Part shown: in pieces, positions 16,994 to 25,803 of the stretch
How the letters are laid out: each line of letters begins with the position of its first letter
Numbering within the stretch: the stretch's first letter is position 1
Assembly: GCF_001864835.1 (NCBI RefSeq)
Contig: NZ_MJGI01000023.1
Span: 93,550 to 157,549 of the forward strand
Source: Curtobacterium sp. MCBA15_001
Lineage (GTDB): Bacteria; Actinomycetota; Actinomycetes; Actinomycetales; Microbacteriaceae
Length of the DNA: 64,000 nucleotides
Reading direction: 5' to 3'
Program-made: the position numbers and the translations under genes
The notes under the pieces: generated by a model
Database searches by the model: none
What the model saw: only the letters and a program-made list of their open reading frames with translations
What the model was told of the DNA's origin: nothing

Positions 16994-17800
16994 ATGCGCA
17001 AGTCCATCGCCTTCGCGGCCACCGCCCTCGTGCTCCTGCTGGCCGGGTGCAGCGCCGGCGGCCCCGGGAACGGCGGCAGCAGCGCGAGCACCGGCGGGAA
17101 CGGCGCCTCCGCCAGTGCGACGCCGACCGGGTCGATCACGGTGTTCGCCGCGGCGTCCCTGCAGCAGACCTTCACCACGCTCGGCAAGGACTACGAGCGT
17201 GCGCACCCCGGCACCACCGTGACGTTCTCGTTCGCGGGGTCGAGCGACCTCGTCTCCCAGATCCAGAACGGTGCCCCCGCCGACGTCTTCGCCAGCGCGG
17301 ACGAGAAGAACATGACCAAGCTCACCGACGCCGGCCTGATCGCCGGCGGCACCCCGGCGTTCGCCACCAACACACTGCAGATCGCCGTCGCCCCGGGCAA
17401 CCCGAAGGGGATCGCGGACCTGCAGGACCTGACCGCGTCCGGCCTGCAGGTCGTCACCTGCGCCGCACCCGTGCCGTGCGGTGCGGCGACGCACGCGGTG
17501 GAGCAGGCGAGTGGGGTCACGCTGCGTCCGGTCAGCGAGGAGCAGTCCGTCACCGACGTGCTGGGCAAGGTCGAGTCGGGGCAGGCGGACGCCGGACTGG
17601 TGTACGTCACCGACGTGCGGGGCGCCGACGGCAAGGTCGACGGGGTCGACTTCGCGGCCGCGTCGAAGGCCGTCAACACGTACCCGATCGGCGTCGTGCA
17701 GGGCTCGCAGCACGCGGCGCTCGCGGCGTCGTTCAGCGCCTTCGTCCGGTCGGACGCAGGCGCGCAGGTGCTCCGCACCGCGGGCTTCGGGCAGCCATGA
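16994..17800 (+). CDS. modA: Molybdate ABC transporter substrate-binding lipoprotein ModA
   Basis: Captures molybdate or tungstate outside the membrane. The 268-residue product has a lipoprotein signal ([19 protein letters not shown], lipobox LAGC), a Gly/Ser linker, and the ModA fold: [37 protein letters not shown], and a C-terminal [11 protein letters not shown] 16994 fits the signal peptide best; GTG 16970 or ATG 16982 are possible. It is coupled to modB by ATGA. Confidence 0.93.
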   Translation: MRKSIAFAATALVLLLAGCSAGGPGNGGSSASTGGNGASASATPTGSITVFAAASLQQTFTTLGKDYERAHPGTTVTFSFAGSSDLVSQIQNGAPADVFASADEKNMTKLTDAGLIAGGTPAFATNTLQIAVAPGNPKGIADLQDLTASGLQVVTCAAPVPCGAATHAVEQASGVTLRPVSEEQSVTDVLGKVESGQADAGLVYVTDVRGADGKVDGVDFAAASKAVNTYPIGVVQGSQHAALAASFSAFVRSDAGAQVLRTAGFGQP

Positions 17801-18597
17801 CCGACCGGCGGCCCCGCACGGCCGTCCCGTGGTGGCTCCCGGTCCCCGCGGTGCTCGGCGGGCTGTTCGTCGTCGTCCCCGTCCTGGCGATGGTCGGCCG
17901 GGTCGACTGGTCGTCGTTCGGTGCCCTGGTCGGGTCGCCCGCGTCGCTCACCGCGCTCGGCCTGAGCCTGGGCACGGCGGCTGCCGCGACCGGCATCGCG
18001 CTGGTGCTGGGCCTGCCCCTGGCCGTGCTGTTCTCGCGCGTCCGGTCCCGCTGGGTCGGGGTGGCGCGGGCGTTCGTACTGCTGCCCCTGGTGCTGCCGC
18101 CCGTCGTCGGCGGGTTGGCGCTCCTGGCAGGGTTCGGCCGGATCGGACCGGTCGGCAGCTTCCTCGACGACCACGGCATCCGCATCGCGTTCACCACCGT
18201 CGCCGTCGTGATGGCGCAGACCTTCGTCGCGATGCCGTTCCTGGTGTCCGCCGTCGAGGGGGCCCTGCGCGTCGGCGGCGACCGGCTCGAACAGGTCGCG
18301 GCCACCCTGGGCGCCGGACCCACCCGCGTGCTGGTCACCGTGACGATCCCGCGGGCGTTGCCCGGCATCGCGTCGGGCCTGGTCCTCTGCTTCGCCCGGG
18401 CGCTCGGCGAGTTCGGCGCGACGCTGACCTTCGCCGGCAGCCTGCAGGGCGTCACGCGGACCCTGCCACTGGAGATCTACCTGCAGCGGGAGATCGACCC
18501 GGACACCGCGGTCGCGCTCGCGCTCGTGCTGGTGGTCGTCGCGGTCGTGGTCATCGGTGCGACCTCGCTCCGTGGGGCCAGGACGGCCCTGGCATGA
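17797..18597 (+). CDS. modB: Molybdate ABC transporter permease ModB
   Basis: A membrane channel of 266 residues with about six helices. It has the EAA coupling loop for ModC ([21 protein letters not shown]) and the ModB-type [15 protein letters not shown] segment. It overlaps modA and modC by four nucleotides on each side, so the three proteins are likely made in fixed ratio. Confidence 0.93.
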   Translation: MTDRRPRTAVPWWLPVPAVLGGLFVVVPVLAMVGRVDWSSFGALVGSPASLTALGLSLGTAAAATGIALVLGLPLAVLFSRVRSRWVGVARAFVLLPLVLPPVVGGLALLAGFGRIGPVGSFLDDHGIRIAFTTVAVVMAQTFVAMPFLVSAVEGALRVGGDRLEQVAATLGAGPTRVLVTVTIPRALPGIASGLVLCFARALGEFGATLTFAGSLQGVTRTLPLEIYLQREIDPDTAVALALVLVVVAVVVIGATSLRGARTALA

Positions 18598-19613
18598 CCG
18601 GGCTGCGCGTACACGTGGTCCTGCGGGACCGGGACCTCGACGTCGCGTTCGAGGTCGCCCCCGACGAGTGCGTCGCCGTCGTGGGGCCGAACGGTGCCGG
18701 CAAGACCTCGGTGCTCGAGGCGGTCGCCGGGCTCCTGACGATCGACGCCGGCACGATCGAGGTCGACGGGCGGACCGTGGACGACGGCCGCCGTGCCGTC
18801 CCGCCACACCGTCGCCGGGTCGGCCTGCTCGGGCAACGTCCGGACCTGTTCCCGGACCTGTCGGTGGCCCGCAACGTCGGCTACGGTCCGCGTGCGGCCG
18901 GCGTGGACCGACGGGAGGCGCGGCTCCGCTCCGACGCGGCCCTGGCCGCCGTCGACGCGGTCGCCCTGGCAGACCGTGCCCCGGCCACGCTGTCGGGTGG
19001 GCAGGCGCAGCGGGTGGCCATCGCACGGGCCCTGGCCGCCGACCCCGCGGTGCTGCTGCTGGACGAACCGACCTCGGCGCTCGACGTCGAGGCGCGCGCG
19101 GACGTCCGACGGGCCCTCGGCGCCGCGGTCGCCGGACGGCCGAGCATCCTCGTCACGCACGACCCGGTCGAGGTCGTCGCGCTCGCGTCCCGCATCGTCG
19201 TGGTCGAGGGTGGCCGGGTCGTCGAGTCCGGCCCCGTCGGGACGGTGCTCGCACGACCGACCAGCGCCTTCGGTGCCGCGTTCTCGGGTCTGGTGCTCGC
19301 CCCGGGGACGGCCACGCGCGGTGGGGTCGCGCTGGACGGCGGCGGCGAGCTGGCGTCGCGGGCGCACGCCGAGCCTCCCGGCCGTGCAGTCCTGGCCGCG
19401 TGGCACCCGACGGCCGCCGTCGTGTCCCGGACCGGCGACGGGCCGGAGCGCACCGTCACCGCCCTCGAGCCGCGGGACGGCCTCGTGCGGGTGCGGGCCG
19501 GCGAGCTCGTCGCCGACGTCACCGTCGCTGCCGCTGCACGGCTCGGGCTGGCCCCGGGCGACACCGTGCACATCGCCGTGCCGCCGGACGAGGTCGACGT
19601 CTCCCCGCGCTGA
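18594..19613 (+). CDS. modC: Molybdate ABC transporter ATP-binding protein ModC
   Basis: The ATPase driving molybdate uptake, 339 residues. Walker [10 protein letters not shown] is at 31-39, the signature LSGGQ at 133-137, Walker B LLLDEP with D157-E158, and the switch histidine in VTHDP. The C-terminal 110 residues form a TOBE-like regulatory domain. It is convergent with moaD, 10 nt away. Confidence 0.93.
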   Translation: MTGLRVHVVLRDRDLDVAFEVAPDECVAVVGPNGAGKTSVLEAVAGLLTIDAGTIEVDGRTVDDGRRAVPPHRRRVGLLGQRPDLFPDLSVARNVGYGPRAAGVDRREARLRSDAALAAVDAVALADRAPATLSGGQAQRVAIARALAADPAVLLLDEPTSALDVEARADVRRALGAAVAGRPSILVTHDPVEVVALASRIVVVEGGRVVESGPVGTVLARPTSAFGAAFSGLVLAPGTATRGGVALDGGGELASRAHAEPPGRAVLAAWHPTAAVVSRTGDGPERTVTALEPRDGLVRVRAGELVADVTVAAAARLGLAPGDTVHIAVPPDEVDVSPR

Positions 19614-19623
19614 CCGGAGCTGG

Positions 19624-19863
19624 TCAGCCGCCGGCGAAGGGCGGCATCACGTCGACCAGGTCCACGCCGTCGAGCGACGTCGTGCGGTCCCGCGTGCTGA
19701 GGCCGTCGACCAGGTACGAGCAGCGCTCCTGCAGCGCCCGCCACCGTGCCGGGTCGGCCGCGTCGAGCCCCTGCAGCGCCTGCTCGAGCGTCGCCGCGTC
19801 GACCGTGGTCTGCTCGGTGCCGACCGCAGCGCGGGCCGCGGCGAAGAAGCGCATCGTCGTCAT
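19624..19863 (-). CDS. moaD: MoaD sulfur-carrier protein (molybdopterin synthase small subunit)
   Basis: A 79-residue ubiquitin-like protein ending in PPFAGG; the terminal Gly-Gly is adenylated and thiocarboxylated to donate sulfur to precursor Z. Its start lies 2 nt after the moaA stop, so both are one operon. MoaE, MoaC, MoeA and MobA are not in the window and must be encoded elsewhere. Confidence 0.9.
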   Translation of the reverse strand: MTTMRFFAAARAAVGTEQTTVDAATLEQALQGLDAADPARWRALQERCSYLVDGLSTRDRTTSLDGVDLVDVMPPFAGG

Positions 19864-19865
19864 CG

Positions 19866-20945
19866 TCAGCCCCCGATCGCGCTCATGCCGCGGGACGGGT
19901 GCACCATGCCGTCGGCGTCGTCCCCGTGGTCGCGGGGCTTCGCCCACATCGCCCGGCGCCACCGGTCGAGGACCTGCTCGTCCGAGGCGCCGGCCCGCAT
20001 CGCGCCGAGCAGGTCGGACTCTTCGTCGGAGAACAGGCAGCTGCGCACGTGTCCCTCGGCGGTCAGTCGCGTGCGGGTGCAGTCCGCGCAGAACGACTCG
20101 GTGACGCTCGCGATGACGCCGACGGTGCCCAGGTGCGCACCCGTCGTGCGGGACGCGACGCGGAAGCGCTCCGCCGGGGCACCGTCGCGCGGAGCCTGGT
20201 CCGGCGTCAGGACGTAGTGCTCGCCGAGCGCCGCGCGGGTCTCGGCGGCGGTCACCATCGACGTGCCGTCCCAGGCGTGCCCGGGGTCGAGCGGCATCTG
20301 CTCGATGAAGCGCAGCTCGTGGCCGCGCTCGAGGCACCACGCGAGCAGGTCGACCGCCAGGTGGTCGTTCACCCCGCGCAGCAGCACCGCGTTCACCTTG
20401 ACCCCGAGCCCGGCGGCGTCGGCGGCCGCGATGCCGTCGAGCACACGCGTCAGGAACGGACGTCGGGTCACGGTGGCGAAGACGTCCGGGTCGACGGTGT
20501 CGAGCGAGACGTTCACCCGGACGAGCCCGGCGTCGCGGAGCGCCTGCGCCCGACCGGCGAGACCGATGGCGTTCGTGGTCAGCGACAGTTCGACGCCGAG
20601 GGTGGCGCACCGGGCGATCACGTCGACCAGGTCGGCGCGGAGCAGGGGCTCGCCGCCGGTGAACCGGACCTTGCGGACGCCCAGGTGCTCGGCTCCGAGC
20701 CGAACGAGCCGTTCGATCTCGGCCGCGGTCATCAGCGCGTCCGAGGGGATCACCGGCAGCCCCTCGGCGGGCATGCAGTACGTGCAGCGGAGGTTGCAGC
20801 GCTCGGTCAGCGACACCCGCAGGTCCACGGCGCGACGCCCGAAGCGGTCGACCAGCCCGGGGTCGCCCTCCGGTCGTGGCGGGACGGCGGTCTCGGTGCG
20901 GACCCGGCGGAGCAGCCCGGTGGCCGGGAGCGCGACGGCGGTCAT
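19866..20945 (-). CDS. moaA: GTP 3',8-cyclase MoaA
   Basis: A radical SAM enzyme for the first step of molybdenum cofactor synthesis. The 359-residue product has the SAM cluster CNLRCTYC (C50, C54, C57), FTGGEPLLR, a second [4Fe-4S] site in SFCADC...SCLF, and the essential C-terminal GG (SAIGG). ATG 20945 is preferred over 20999 because it overlaps the upstream GT87 stop (ATGA) and gives a normal N-terminus. Confidence 0.94.
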   Translation of the reverse strand: MTAVALPATGLLRRVRTETAVPPRPEGDPGLVDRFGRRAVDLRVSLTERCNLRCTYCMPAEGLPVIPSDALMTAAEIERLVRLGAEHLGVRKVRFTGGEPLLRADLVDVIARCATLGVELSLTTNAIGLAGRAQALRDAGLVRVNVSLDTVDPDVFATVTRRPFLTRVLDGIAAADAAGLGVKVNAVLLRGVNDHLAVDLLAWCLERGHELRFIEQMPLDPGHAWDGTSMVTAAETRAALGEHYVLTPDQAPRDGAPAERFRVASRTTGAHLGTVGVIASVTESFCADCTRTRLTAEGHVRSCLFSDEESDLLGAMRAGASDEQVLDRWRRAMWAKPRDHGDDADGMVHPSRGMSAIGG

Positions 20946-22387
20946 GGCAGCGATGATACGTCGCGCGCCCGACGCTCCTGGACCGACCTGTCCCGCCACC
21001 GCGCCGGGACGAGTCGGTCACGCCAGCGCAGCCAGTCCTGCCGGTCGGTGCGGACCAGGGTCACGACGACGATGAGCGCGATCGCCCCGAGCAGCCACCA
21101 GCGGTAGGCGTCGGCGTTCACCCAGAGCCCGCGCACGGTGATGGCCAGGCCGATCGACGACCACTCCCAGCGGCCGGAGAGCACCACGAACGGCAGGAGC
21201 AGCAGGGCGTACCAGGGGTACCGCGGGGTGACGGCGAGGAAGGTCACGCCGATCATCAGGACCTCGCCGGACCACGGTCGTGCCGGGTCGGAGAGCCGCC
21301 ACGCCAGCACCGCGGCGACGAGCACGACCAACCCGACGACGACGGTCGCGGCGTCTCCCGGCACCACGAACGACACCAGGGCGAAGCGGGAGCCGTCCTC
21401 GTAGCCCTCCTCGCTCAGGTACCCGGGCAGGTAGCCGAGCACCTTCGCCCCGGTGCTGATGACGTACGGCACGTAGAGCAACCCGAACACGGCGATGCCG
21501 ACCGGGATCGCCCACCAGTGCCGCCACCGACCGAGCAACGGCGGGTAGACGATCGCCGGGATGAGCTTGGCGGCGGTCGCGGCGCCGAGGGCGATGCCGC
21601 CCCAGACCGGCCGTCCGAACGCGACGAGCACCGCACCGGCCGTGGCCAGCGCGGCGCCCAGCAGGTCGACGTGCGAGTTCGTCACGGCCTCGGACGCGAC
21701 GAGCGGCGACCAGGCCCAGAGCGCGGCCCACCACGTCGGACGCCCCATCCGCCGCAGCACGACGAGCAGGCCGACGGTGACGCCGAGCGACACGACCAGC
21801 CCAGCGACCTGCAACGGCAGGTACTGTGCGGTGGCCGGCACCACTGCGCGGACGAGCGCGAACCACATCTCGGCGAGCGGCGGGTAGATCGTCGGCACGT
21901 CGACGCGGTTGATCGCGACGCAGTGCCCGTCCGCGCCGTCGCCGAGCCCGTGGTACCGCGGCTCGAGCGGCGTGCACGTGCCGCCCACCTTGTCCGGGAA
22001 CAGCCAGTCCGGGCGCAGGTGTGCCAACGCCTCGGACTGGGGTGTGTACGCGTAGGGGGAGATCCCGGCATGCTGCACGATGCCGTCCCACGCGTACCGC
22101 GCCGAGTCCGTGCTGGTGTTCGGGGGTCCGGCGAGGGCGGCGAGTCCCACCACGAGAGCGCCTCCGAGGACGATGATGGTCACCAGTCGTGCCGGGACCC
22201 AGCGCAGTGCCAGGACCGCGATCACGAACACCGCCCAAGCGATCAGGGTCCACGTGACGAATGACAGTCGATGACCGGACCGGAGGAACCCCAGATGCGT
22301 GACGCCGACGGCGATGACGCCCGACAGGGCCAGCACGCCGACGACGGCGATCACAGTGGGCAGGGGATGGCCGAGTCGCAGTCGCAT
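20942..22387 (-). CDS. GT87-like polyprenyl-phosphate mannosyltransferase
   Basis: A 481-residue integral membrane glycosyltransferase of the DUF2029/GT87 type. About ten hydrophobic helices are seen, with the acidic loop STDSARYAWDG and VPTIYPPLAEMWF typical of alpha-mannosyltransferases acting on lipoglycans or PIMs. The N-terminal helix starts right after MRLRLGHPLP. A TAGCCT box (22397-22402, minus) precedes the ATG by 9 nt. It is translationally linked to moaA, perhaps only by position. Confidence 0.75.
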   Translation of the reverse strand: MRLRLGHPLPTVIAVVGVLALSGVIAVGVTHLGFLRSGHRLSFVTWTLIAWAVFVIAVLALRWVPARLVTIIVLGGALVVGLAALAGPPNTSTDSARYAWDGIVQHAGISPYAYTPQSEALAHLRPDWLFPDKVGGTCTPLEPRYHGLGDGADGHCVAINRVDVPTIYPPLAEMWFALVRAVVPATAQYLPLQVAGLVVSLGVTVGLLVVLRRMGRPTWWAALWAWSPLVASEAVTNSHVDLLGAALATAGAVLVAFGRPVWGGIALGAATAAKLIPAIVYPPLLGRWRHWWAIPVGIAVFGLLYVPYVISTGAKVLGYLPGYLSEEGYEDGSRFALVSFVVPGDAATVVVGLVVLVAAVLAWRLSDPARPWSGEVLMIGVTFLAVTPRYPWYALLLLPFVVLSGRWEWSSIGLAITVRGLWVNADAYRWWLLGAIALIVVVTLVRTDRQDWLRWRDRLVPARWRDRSVQERRARDVSSLP

Positions 22388-23737
22388 GGTGCGTCGAGGC
22401 TACCGACGATCGTCCGCCGCGCCCTGCACGAGGCCCGCTCCGCGATGGCGTCGCCGAACCGCAACGCCCGCAGCGCCGTCGTGCTCGGTCGGCTGCTCGG
22501 CATCGCCTTCCTGATCTGCTTCGGCACCGGGCTCTACAGCCACTTCCTGCAGGACCCGCTGCCCTGGATGCGCTTCCCGACCCGGCCGACGCAGCTCTAC
22601 CAGTTCACGCAGGGGCTGCACATCACCGCCGGGATCGCGATCATCCCGCTGCTGCTCGCCAAGCTCAACACCGTGATGCCCGCCCTGGCGCAGGACCCGC
22701 CCGTCCGAGGCGTGCTGCACCTGCTCGAGCGACTCTCGATCGCGGTGTTCGTGTCCGCCGCGATCGTGCAGGTCGGCACCGGTCTGGTGAACACGTACCA
22801 GTGGTACCCGTGGCCGTTCCCGTTCCGCCAGGTCCACTACGCGCTGTCCTACGTGCTCATCGGGTCGCTGGCCATCCACATCGCCGCGAAGCTGCGGATC
22901 ATCGCCCGCTACTGGCGAGCGCGCGACGCCTACGACGCCGACGGTCGGTTCGTCCACGACGGCTCGGTGGGCAGCGAGCTGCCGGAGTACGGACTGGAGG
23001 CTCGTGGCGACTCCGCCACGTACCCCCGGGGGATCACGGGTCGCGTGATGCGCTGGGCCGACGGGGCGGAGCCGAGTCGGGCCTCCCGTCCGGACGACCA
23101 GCCGCGTGCGGACCGCCAGCCGCGTGCCGGGCGCCGTCAGCGGGTGGCCCGTCGCGGGTTCTTCGCCGGGATCGCCGCGGCGACGGCCGGGGTGGTCGTG
23201 CTGACCGTCGGCCAGTCCTCGCGACTCGGTGAGCCGTTCAACGTCTTCGCGCCCCGCCAGCGCCACCGCGGACCGAACGACCTGCCGGTGAACCGCACCG
23301 CGCGTGCCGCCGGTGTGCTGGCGACCGCGACCGCCGCGGACTGGACGCTGACCGTCGTGGGGCCGGCCGTCACGCGGACGTTCTCGCGCGCCGAGCTCGT
23401 CGCGCTCGGGATGACCATGGTCGAGCTGCCGATCTCGTGTGTGGAGGGCTGGAGCCAGATGGGGACGTGGAAGGGCGTGCGCATGCGGGACCTGCTCGAG
23501 GCCGTGCAGGCCGACCCGGCGTCGGACGTCCGGGTGACGAGCCTGGAGCGCCACGGCGGCTACCGGATCATGGACATGGGGCCCGAGTACGCCTCGGACC
23601 CGACGACGCTGGTGGCGCTCGAGCTCAACGGCGGGACGCTCGACCTGGACCACGGGTTCCCCGCGCGGATCATCGCTCCCGGGCGGCCCGGCGTGCTGCA
23701 GACCAAGTGGATCGAGCGGATCGAGGTGCGCTCGTGA
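22367..23737 (+). CDS. Membrane-anchored molybdopterin-dependent oxidoreductase
   Basis: A two-part protein of about 456 residues: an N-terminal cytochrome b561-like membrane region with four helices (from GRLLGIAFLICFGTGLYSHFL to the histidines near ALSYVLIGSLAIHIAAKLRI), a hydrophilic linker, another helix, and a sulfite-oxidase-fold Moco domain. The Mo-ligating cysteine is C358 in PISCVEGW. It probably passes electrons between periplasmic Moco and the membrane. The start is uncertain: 22367 keeps RRALHEARSAM, but ATG 22445 is also possible. The linker contains a repeat half-copy. Confidence 0.8.
   Translation: MAESQSHGASRLPTIVRRALHEARSAMASPNRNARSAVVLGRLLGIAFLICFGTGLYSHFLQDPLPWMRFPTRPTQLYQFTQGLHITAGIAIIPLLLAKLNTVMPALAQDPPVRGVLHLLERLSIAVFVSAAIVQVGTGLVNTYQWYPWPFPFRQVHYALSYVLIGSLAIHIAAKLRIIARYWRARDAYDADGRFVHDGSVGSELPEYGLEARGDSATYPRGITGRVMRWADGAEPSRASRPDDQPRADRQPRAGRRQRVARRGFFAGIAAATAGVVVLTVGQSSRLGEPFNVFAPRQRHRGPNDLPVNRTARAAGVLATATAADWTLTVVGPAVTRTFSRAELVALGMTMVELPISCVEGWSQMGTWKGVRMRDLLEAVQADPASDVRVTSLERHGGYRIMDMGPEYASDPTTLVALELNGGTLDLDHGFPARIIAPGRPGVLQTKWIERIEVRS
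23078..23092 (+). repeat. Half-copy of the GGGCCTCCCGTCCG repeat inside a CDS
   Basis: CGGGCCTCCCGTCCG matches exactly the right arm of the intergenic palindromes (for example at 60605-60619). It is translated as part of SRASRPDD in the linker of the Moco oxidoreductase. Confidence 0.6.
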
Positions 23738-24192
23738 GGGCCGCGCGGATCACCCTGGCCGTGCTCGGCGTGCTCGTGCTGGCCTTCGGGGCGTACACGA
23801 TGATCGAGACCGTGCGGCCGAACCGGATCGGCGGGCTGGCGACGTGGCTGATCGCCGCGGTCGTGCTGCACGACGCGATCCTGTCGCCGTTCGTCGTGCT
23901 CGTCGGGCTGGGGCTGCGCCGGGCCGGACGCGCCCTGCGCACCTGGGTGCTCGTCGTGGTGCAGGCGGCGGTGGTGCTCGGCAGCGTCCTGGCGCTCGTG
24001 GTGCTGCCCGAGATCGCGGCGAAGGCCCACGGCGCGAAGAACCCGACCGTCGTGCCGTTCGACTACACCACGCGGCTGCTGCTGGTCGAGGGTGCGCTGC
24101 TCGTCGTGGTCATCGCCGTGCTGGTCGTCGGGTGGGTCACGGCTCGGCGTCGAGGCTCCGAGCCGCTGGTTGAACCGACAACCTCTTCGTAG
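23734..24192 (+). CDS. Small integral membrane protein next to the Moco oxidoreductase
   Basis: A 152-residue protein with about four hydrophobic segments (LAVLGVLVLAFGAYTMI; LATWLIAAVVLHDAILSPFVVLV; LVVVQAAVVLGSVLALVVLP; LLLVEGALLVVVIAVLVVGW). No family is recognised. GTG 23734 overlaps the oxidoreductase stop (GTGA), so it is probably a membrane partner or assembly factor of that enzyme; this is inferred from coupling only. Confidence 0.7.
   Translation: MRAARITLAVLGVLVLAFGAYTMIETVRPNRIGGLATWLIAAVVLHDAILSPFVVLVGLGLRRAGRALRTWVLVVVQAAVVLGSVLALVVLPEIAAKAHGAKNPTVVPFDYTTRLLLVEGALLVVVIAVLVVGWVTARRRGSEPLVEPTTSS
24168..24183. promoter_or_regulatory. Palindrome GGTTGaaccgaCAACC, candidate MarR operator
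   Basis: A perfect 5-bp inverted repeat with a 6-nt spacer, directly upstream of the TAGGAT -10 box and overlapping the expected -35 position of the marR gene. It is a typical MarR-family autoregulatory site by placement. Confidence 0.5.
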
Positions 24193-24195
24193 GAT
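24190..24195 (+). promoter_or_regulatory. -10 box TAGGAT, leaderless marR promoter
   Basis: TAGGAT ends 6 nt before the ATG at 24202, just downstream of the palindrome at 24168-24183. Confidence 0.55.
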
Positions 24196-24201
24196 GGGCA
24201 C

Positions 24202-24765
24202 ATGAGCGACGAGGTGCCCTGGCTGACGCGGGAGCAGCTGCGCGCCTGGATGAAGCTCGTCGCCGTGATGGAGCTGCTGCCCGCAGCGCTCGACCAGCAG
24301 CTGCAGCGCGACGCCGACCTGACGCACTTCGACTACATGGTCATCGCGATGCTCTCGGAGACCGAGGGCCGCACGCTCCGGATGTCCGCGCTGGCATCGG
24401 CCACGAACGCCTCGCTGCCACGGCTGTCCCACGTGGTGTCCCGCCTCGAGAAGCGCGGGCTCGTGTCCCGCTGCCCCTCGGCCGACGACCGCCGGGCGAC
24501 CGACGTGCGGCTGACCGACGCCGGGTACGCCCTGATCGTCGACGCAGCGCCCGACCACGTCCGCACTGCCAGGGCCTTCGTCATCGACGCGCTGAGCGAC
24601 GAGCAGGTCGAGGCCCTCGACGGGATCACCCGCTCGCTGCTCGAGCGGCTCGACCCCGAGGGGCGCTTCGCCGCGGTCACCTACCCGCGCGACGACGACG
24701 ACACCGCGATCTGCGAAGCACGGCTGACAGGACGCTCGCCCGGTCGGGACGCGCCGCTGCAATAG
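24202..24765 (+). CDS. MarR family transcriptional regulator
   Basis: A 187-residue winged-HTH regulator. The recognition region is TLRMSALASATNASLPRLSHVVSRLEKRGLVSR, and the wing is PSADDRRATDVRLTDAG. The last 30 residues are a polar tail not usual for MarR. It has its own promoter and operator. Its targets are unknown and may include only itself. Confidence 0.87.
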   Translation: MSDEVPWLTREQLRAWMKLVAVMELLPAALDQQLQRDADLTHFDYMVIAMLSETEGRTLRMSALASATNASLPRLSHVVSRLEKRGLVSRCPSADDRRATDVRLTDAGYALIVDAAPDHVRTARAFVIDALSDEQVEALDGITRSLLERLDPEGRFAAVTYPRDDDDTAICEARLTGRSPGRDAPLQ

Positions 24766-24768
24766 GCT
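24763..24768 (+). promoter_or_regulatory. -10 box TAGGCT, leaderless pheA promoter
   Basis: TAGGCT overlaps the marR stop and ends 6 nt before the pheA ATG at 24775. Confidence 0.5.
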
Positions 24769-24774
24769 CGCCGC

Positions 24775-25731
24775 ATGAGCCAGCCCGACGTCGCGTCCGA
24801 CACCTACAGCTACCTCGGACCCGCCGGCACCTTCACCGAGGCAGCCCTCAAGCTCGTCGACGCCGCGGCCGGCAAGCCCTGGCGGAGCGTCAACAACGTC
24901 GGGGAGGCCCTGGACGACGTGGTCTCCGGCCGGTCCGTCGGGGCCGTCATCGCGATCGAGAACAGCGTCGACGGCGGGGTCAGCGCGACGCAGGACGCCC
25001 TGGCACGGATCCCGGGCGTGCGGATCGTGGGGGAGTACCTGGTCCCCGTCGACTTCGTGCTGGTCGCCCGACCCGGCACCGCGCTCGCCGACGTCCGCAC
25101 GGTGAACGCCCACCCCGTCGCCTACGCGCAGACCCACCACTGGCTCGAGGCCAACGTCCGCGGGCACGGGCACATCCCGGCGTCGTCGAACGTCGCCGCC
25201 GCGGCAGCCCTGCTCGACGACCACCCCACCGCCGACGCCGCGGTCGCCCCGCCCGGCATCACCGACCACTACGACCTGGCGGTGCTCGCGGACTCGATCG
25301 GCGACAACGCCAGCGCGGTCACCCGGTTCGTGCTGGTCTCGAAGACGCTGTCGATCCCGTCACGGACGGGCTCGGACAAGACGAGTGTCATCGTCGAGTT
25401 GCCCGCGGACCACCCGGGTGCCCTCGTCGACATGCTCGAGCAGTTCGCCACCCGGGGCATCAACATGGGGTTGCTGTCCTCGCGGCCGATCGGCGACGAG
25501 CTCGGCCGGTACCGGTTCGTCATCGACCTGGACGGCCACGTGCTCGACGAGCGGGTGGCGGACGCGCTGCTGGGCCTGCGGCGGTTCAGCCCGCGCGTGA
25601 CGTTCCTGGGCTCGTACCCGCGTGCCGATCGGCAGGAGTCCGAGGTGCCGCTGCGCTACTCGGACGAGGCCTTCGTCGAGGCGCGGGACTGGCTGCGCGC
25701 GATCGTCGCCGGCGAGCCCGACGCGGGCTGA
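24775..25731 (+). CDS. pheA: Prephenate dehydratase PheA
   Basis: Converts prephenate to phenylpyruvate for phenylalanine synthesis. The 318-residue monofunctional enzyme begins with YSYLGPAGTFTEAAL, has AIENSVDGGVS and the catalytic TRF motif (AVTRFVLV), then an ACT domain (TSVIVELPADHPGALVDML). The Phe-binding ESRP motif of the ACT domain reads SSRP here, so feedback control may differ. No chorismate mutase domain is attached. Confidence 0.93.
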   Translation: MSQPDVASDTYSYLGPAGTFTEAALKLVDAAAGKPWRSVNNVGEALDDVVSGRSVGAVIAIENSVDGGVSATQDALARIPGVRIVGEYLVPVDFVLVARPGTALADVRTVNAHPVAYAQTHHWLEANVRGHGHIPASSNVAAAAALLDDHPTADAAVAPPGITDHYDLAVLADSIGDNASAVTRFVLVSKTLSIPSRTGSDKTSVIVELPADHPGALVDMLEQFATRGINMGLLSSRPIGDELGRYRFVIDLDGHVLDERVADALLGLRRFSPRVTFLGSYPRADRQESEVPLRYSDEAFVEARDWLRAIVAGEPDAG

Positions 25732-25751
25732 CGCCCGCGGGCGCCGCGCGC

Positions 25752-25790
25752 CCTCGCACCGTGTACGAAACCTCGCACCGTGCGGGTGCG
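25752..25790. terminator. Direct repeats CCTCGCACCGTG with a small hairpin between convergent genes
   Basis: CCTCGCACCGTG occurs at 25752-25763 and 25771-25782; CGCACC (25774-25779) pairs with GGTGCG (25785-25790). It is the only structure between the stops of pheA and the diacylglycerol kinase gene, so it may act as a weak bidirectional terminator. Confidence 0.35.
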
Positions 25791-25803
25791 CGGGCGCCGC
25801 GCC

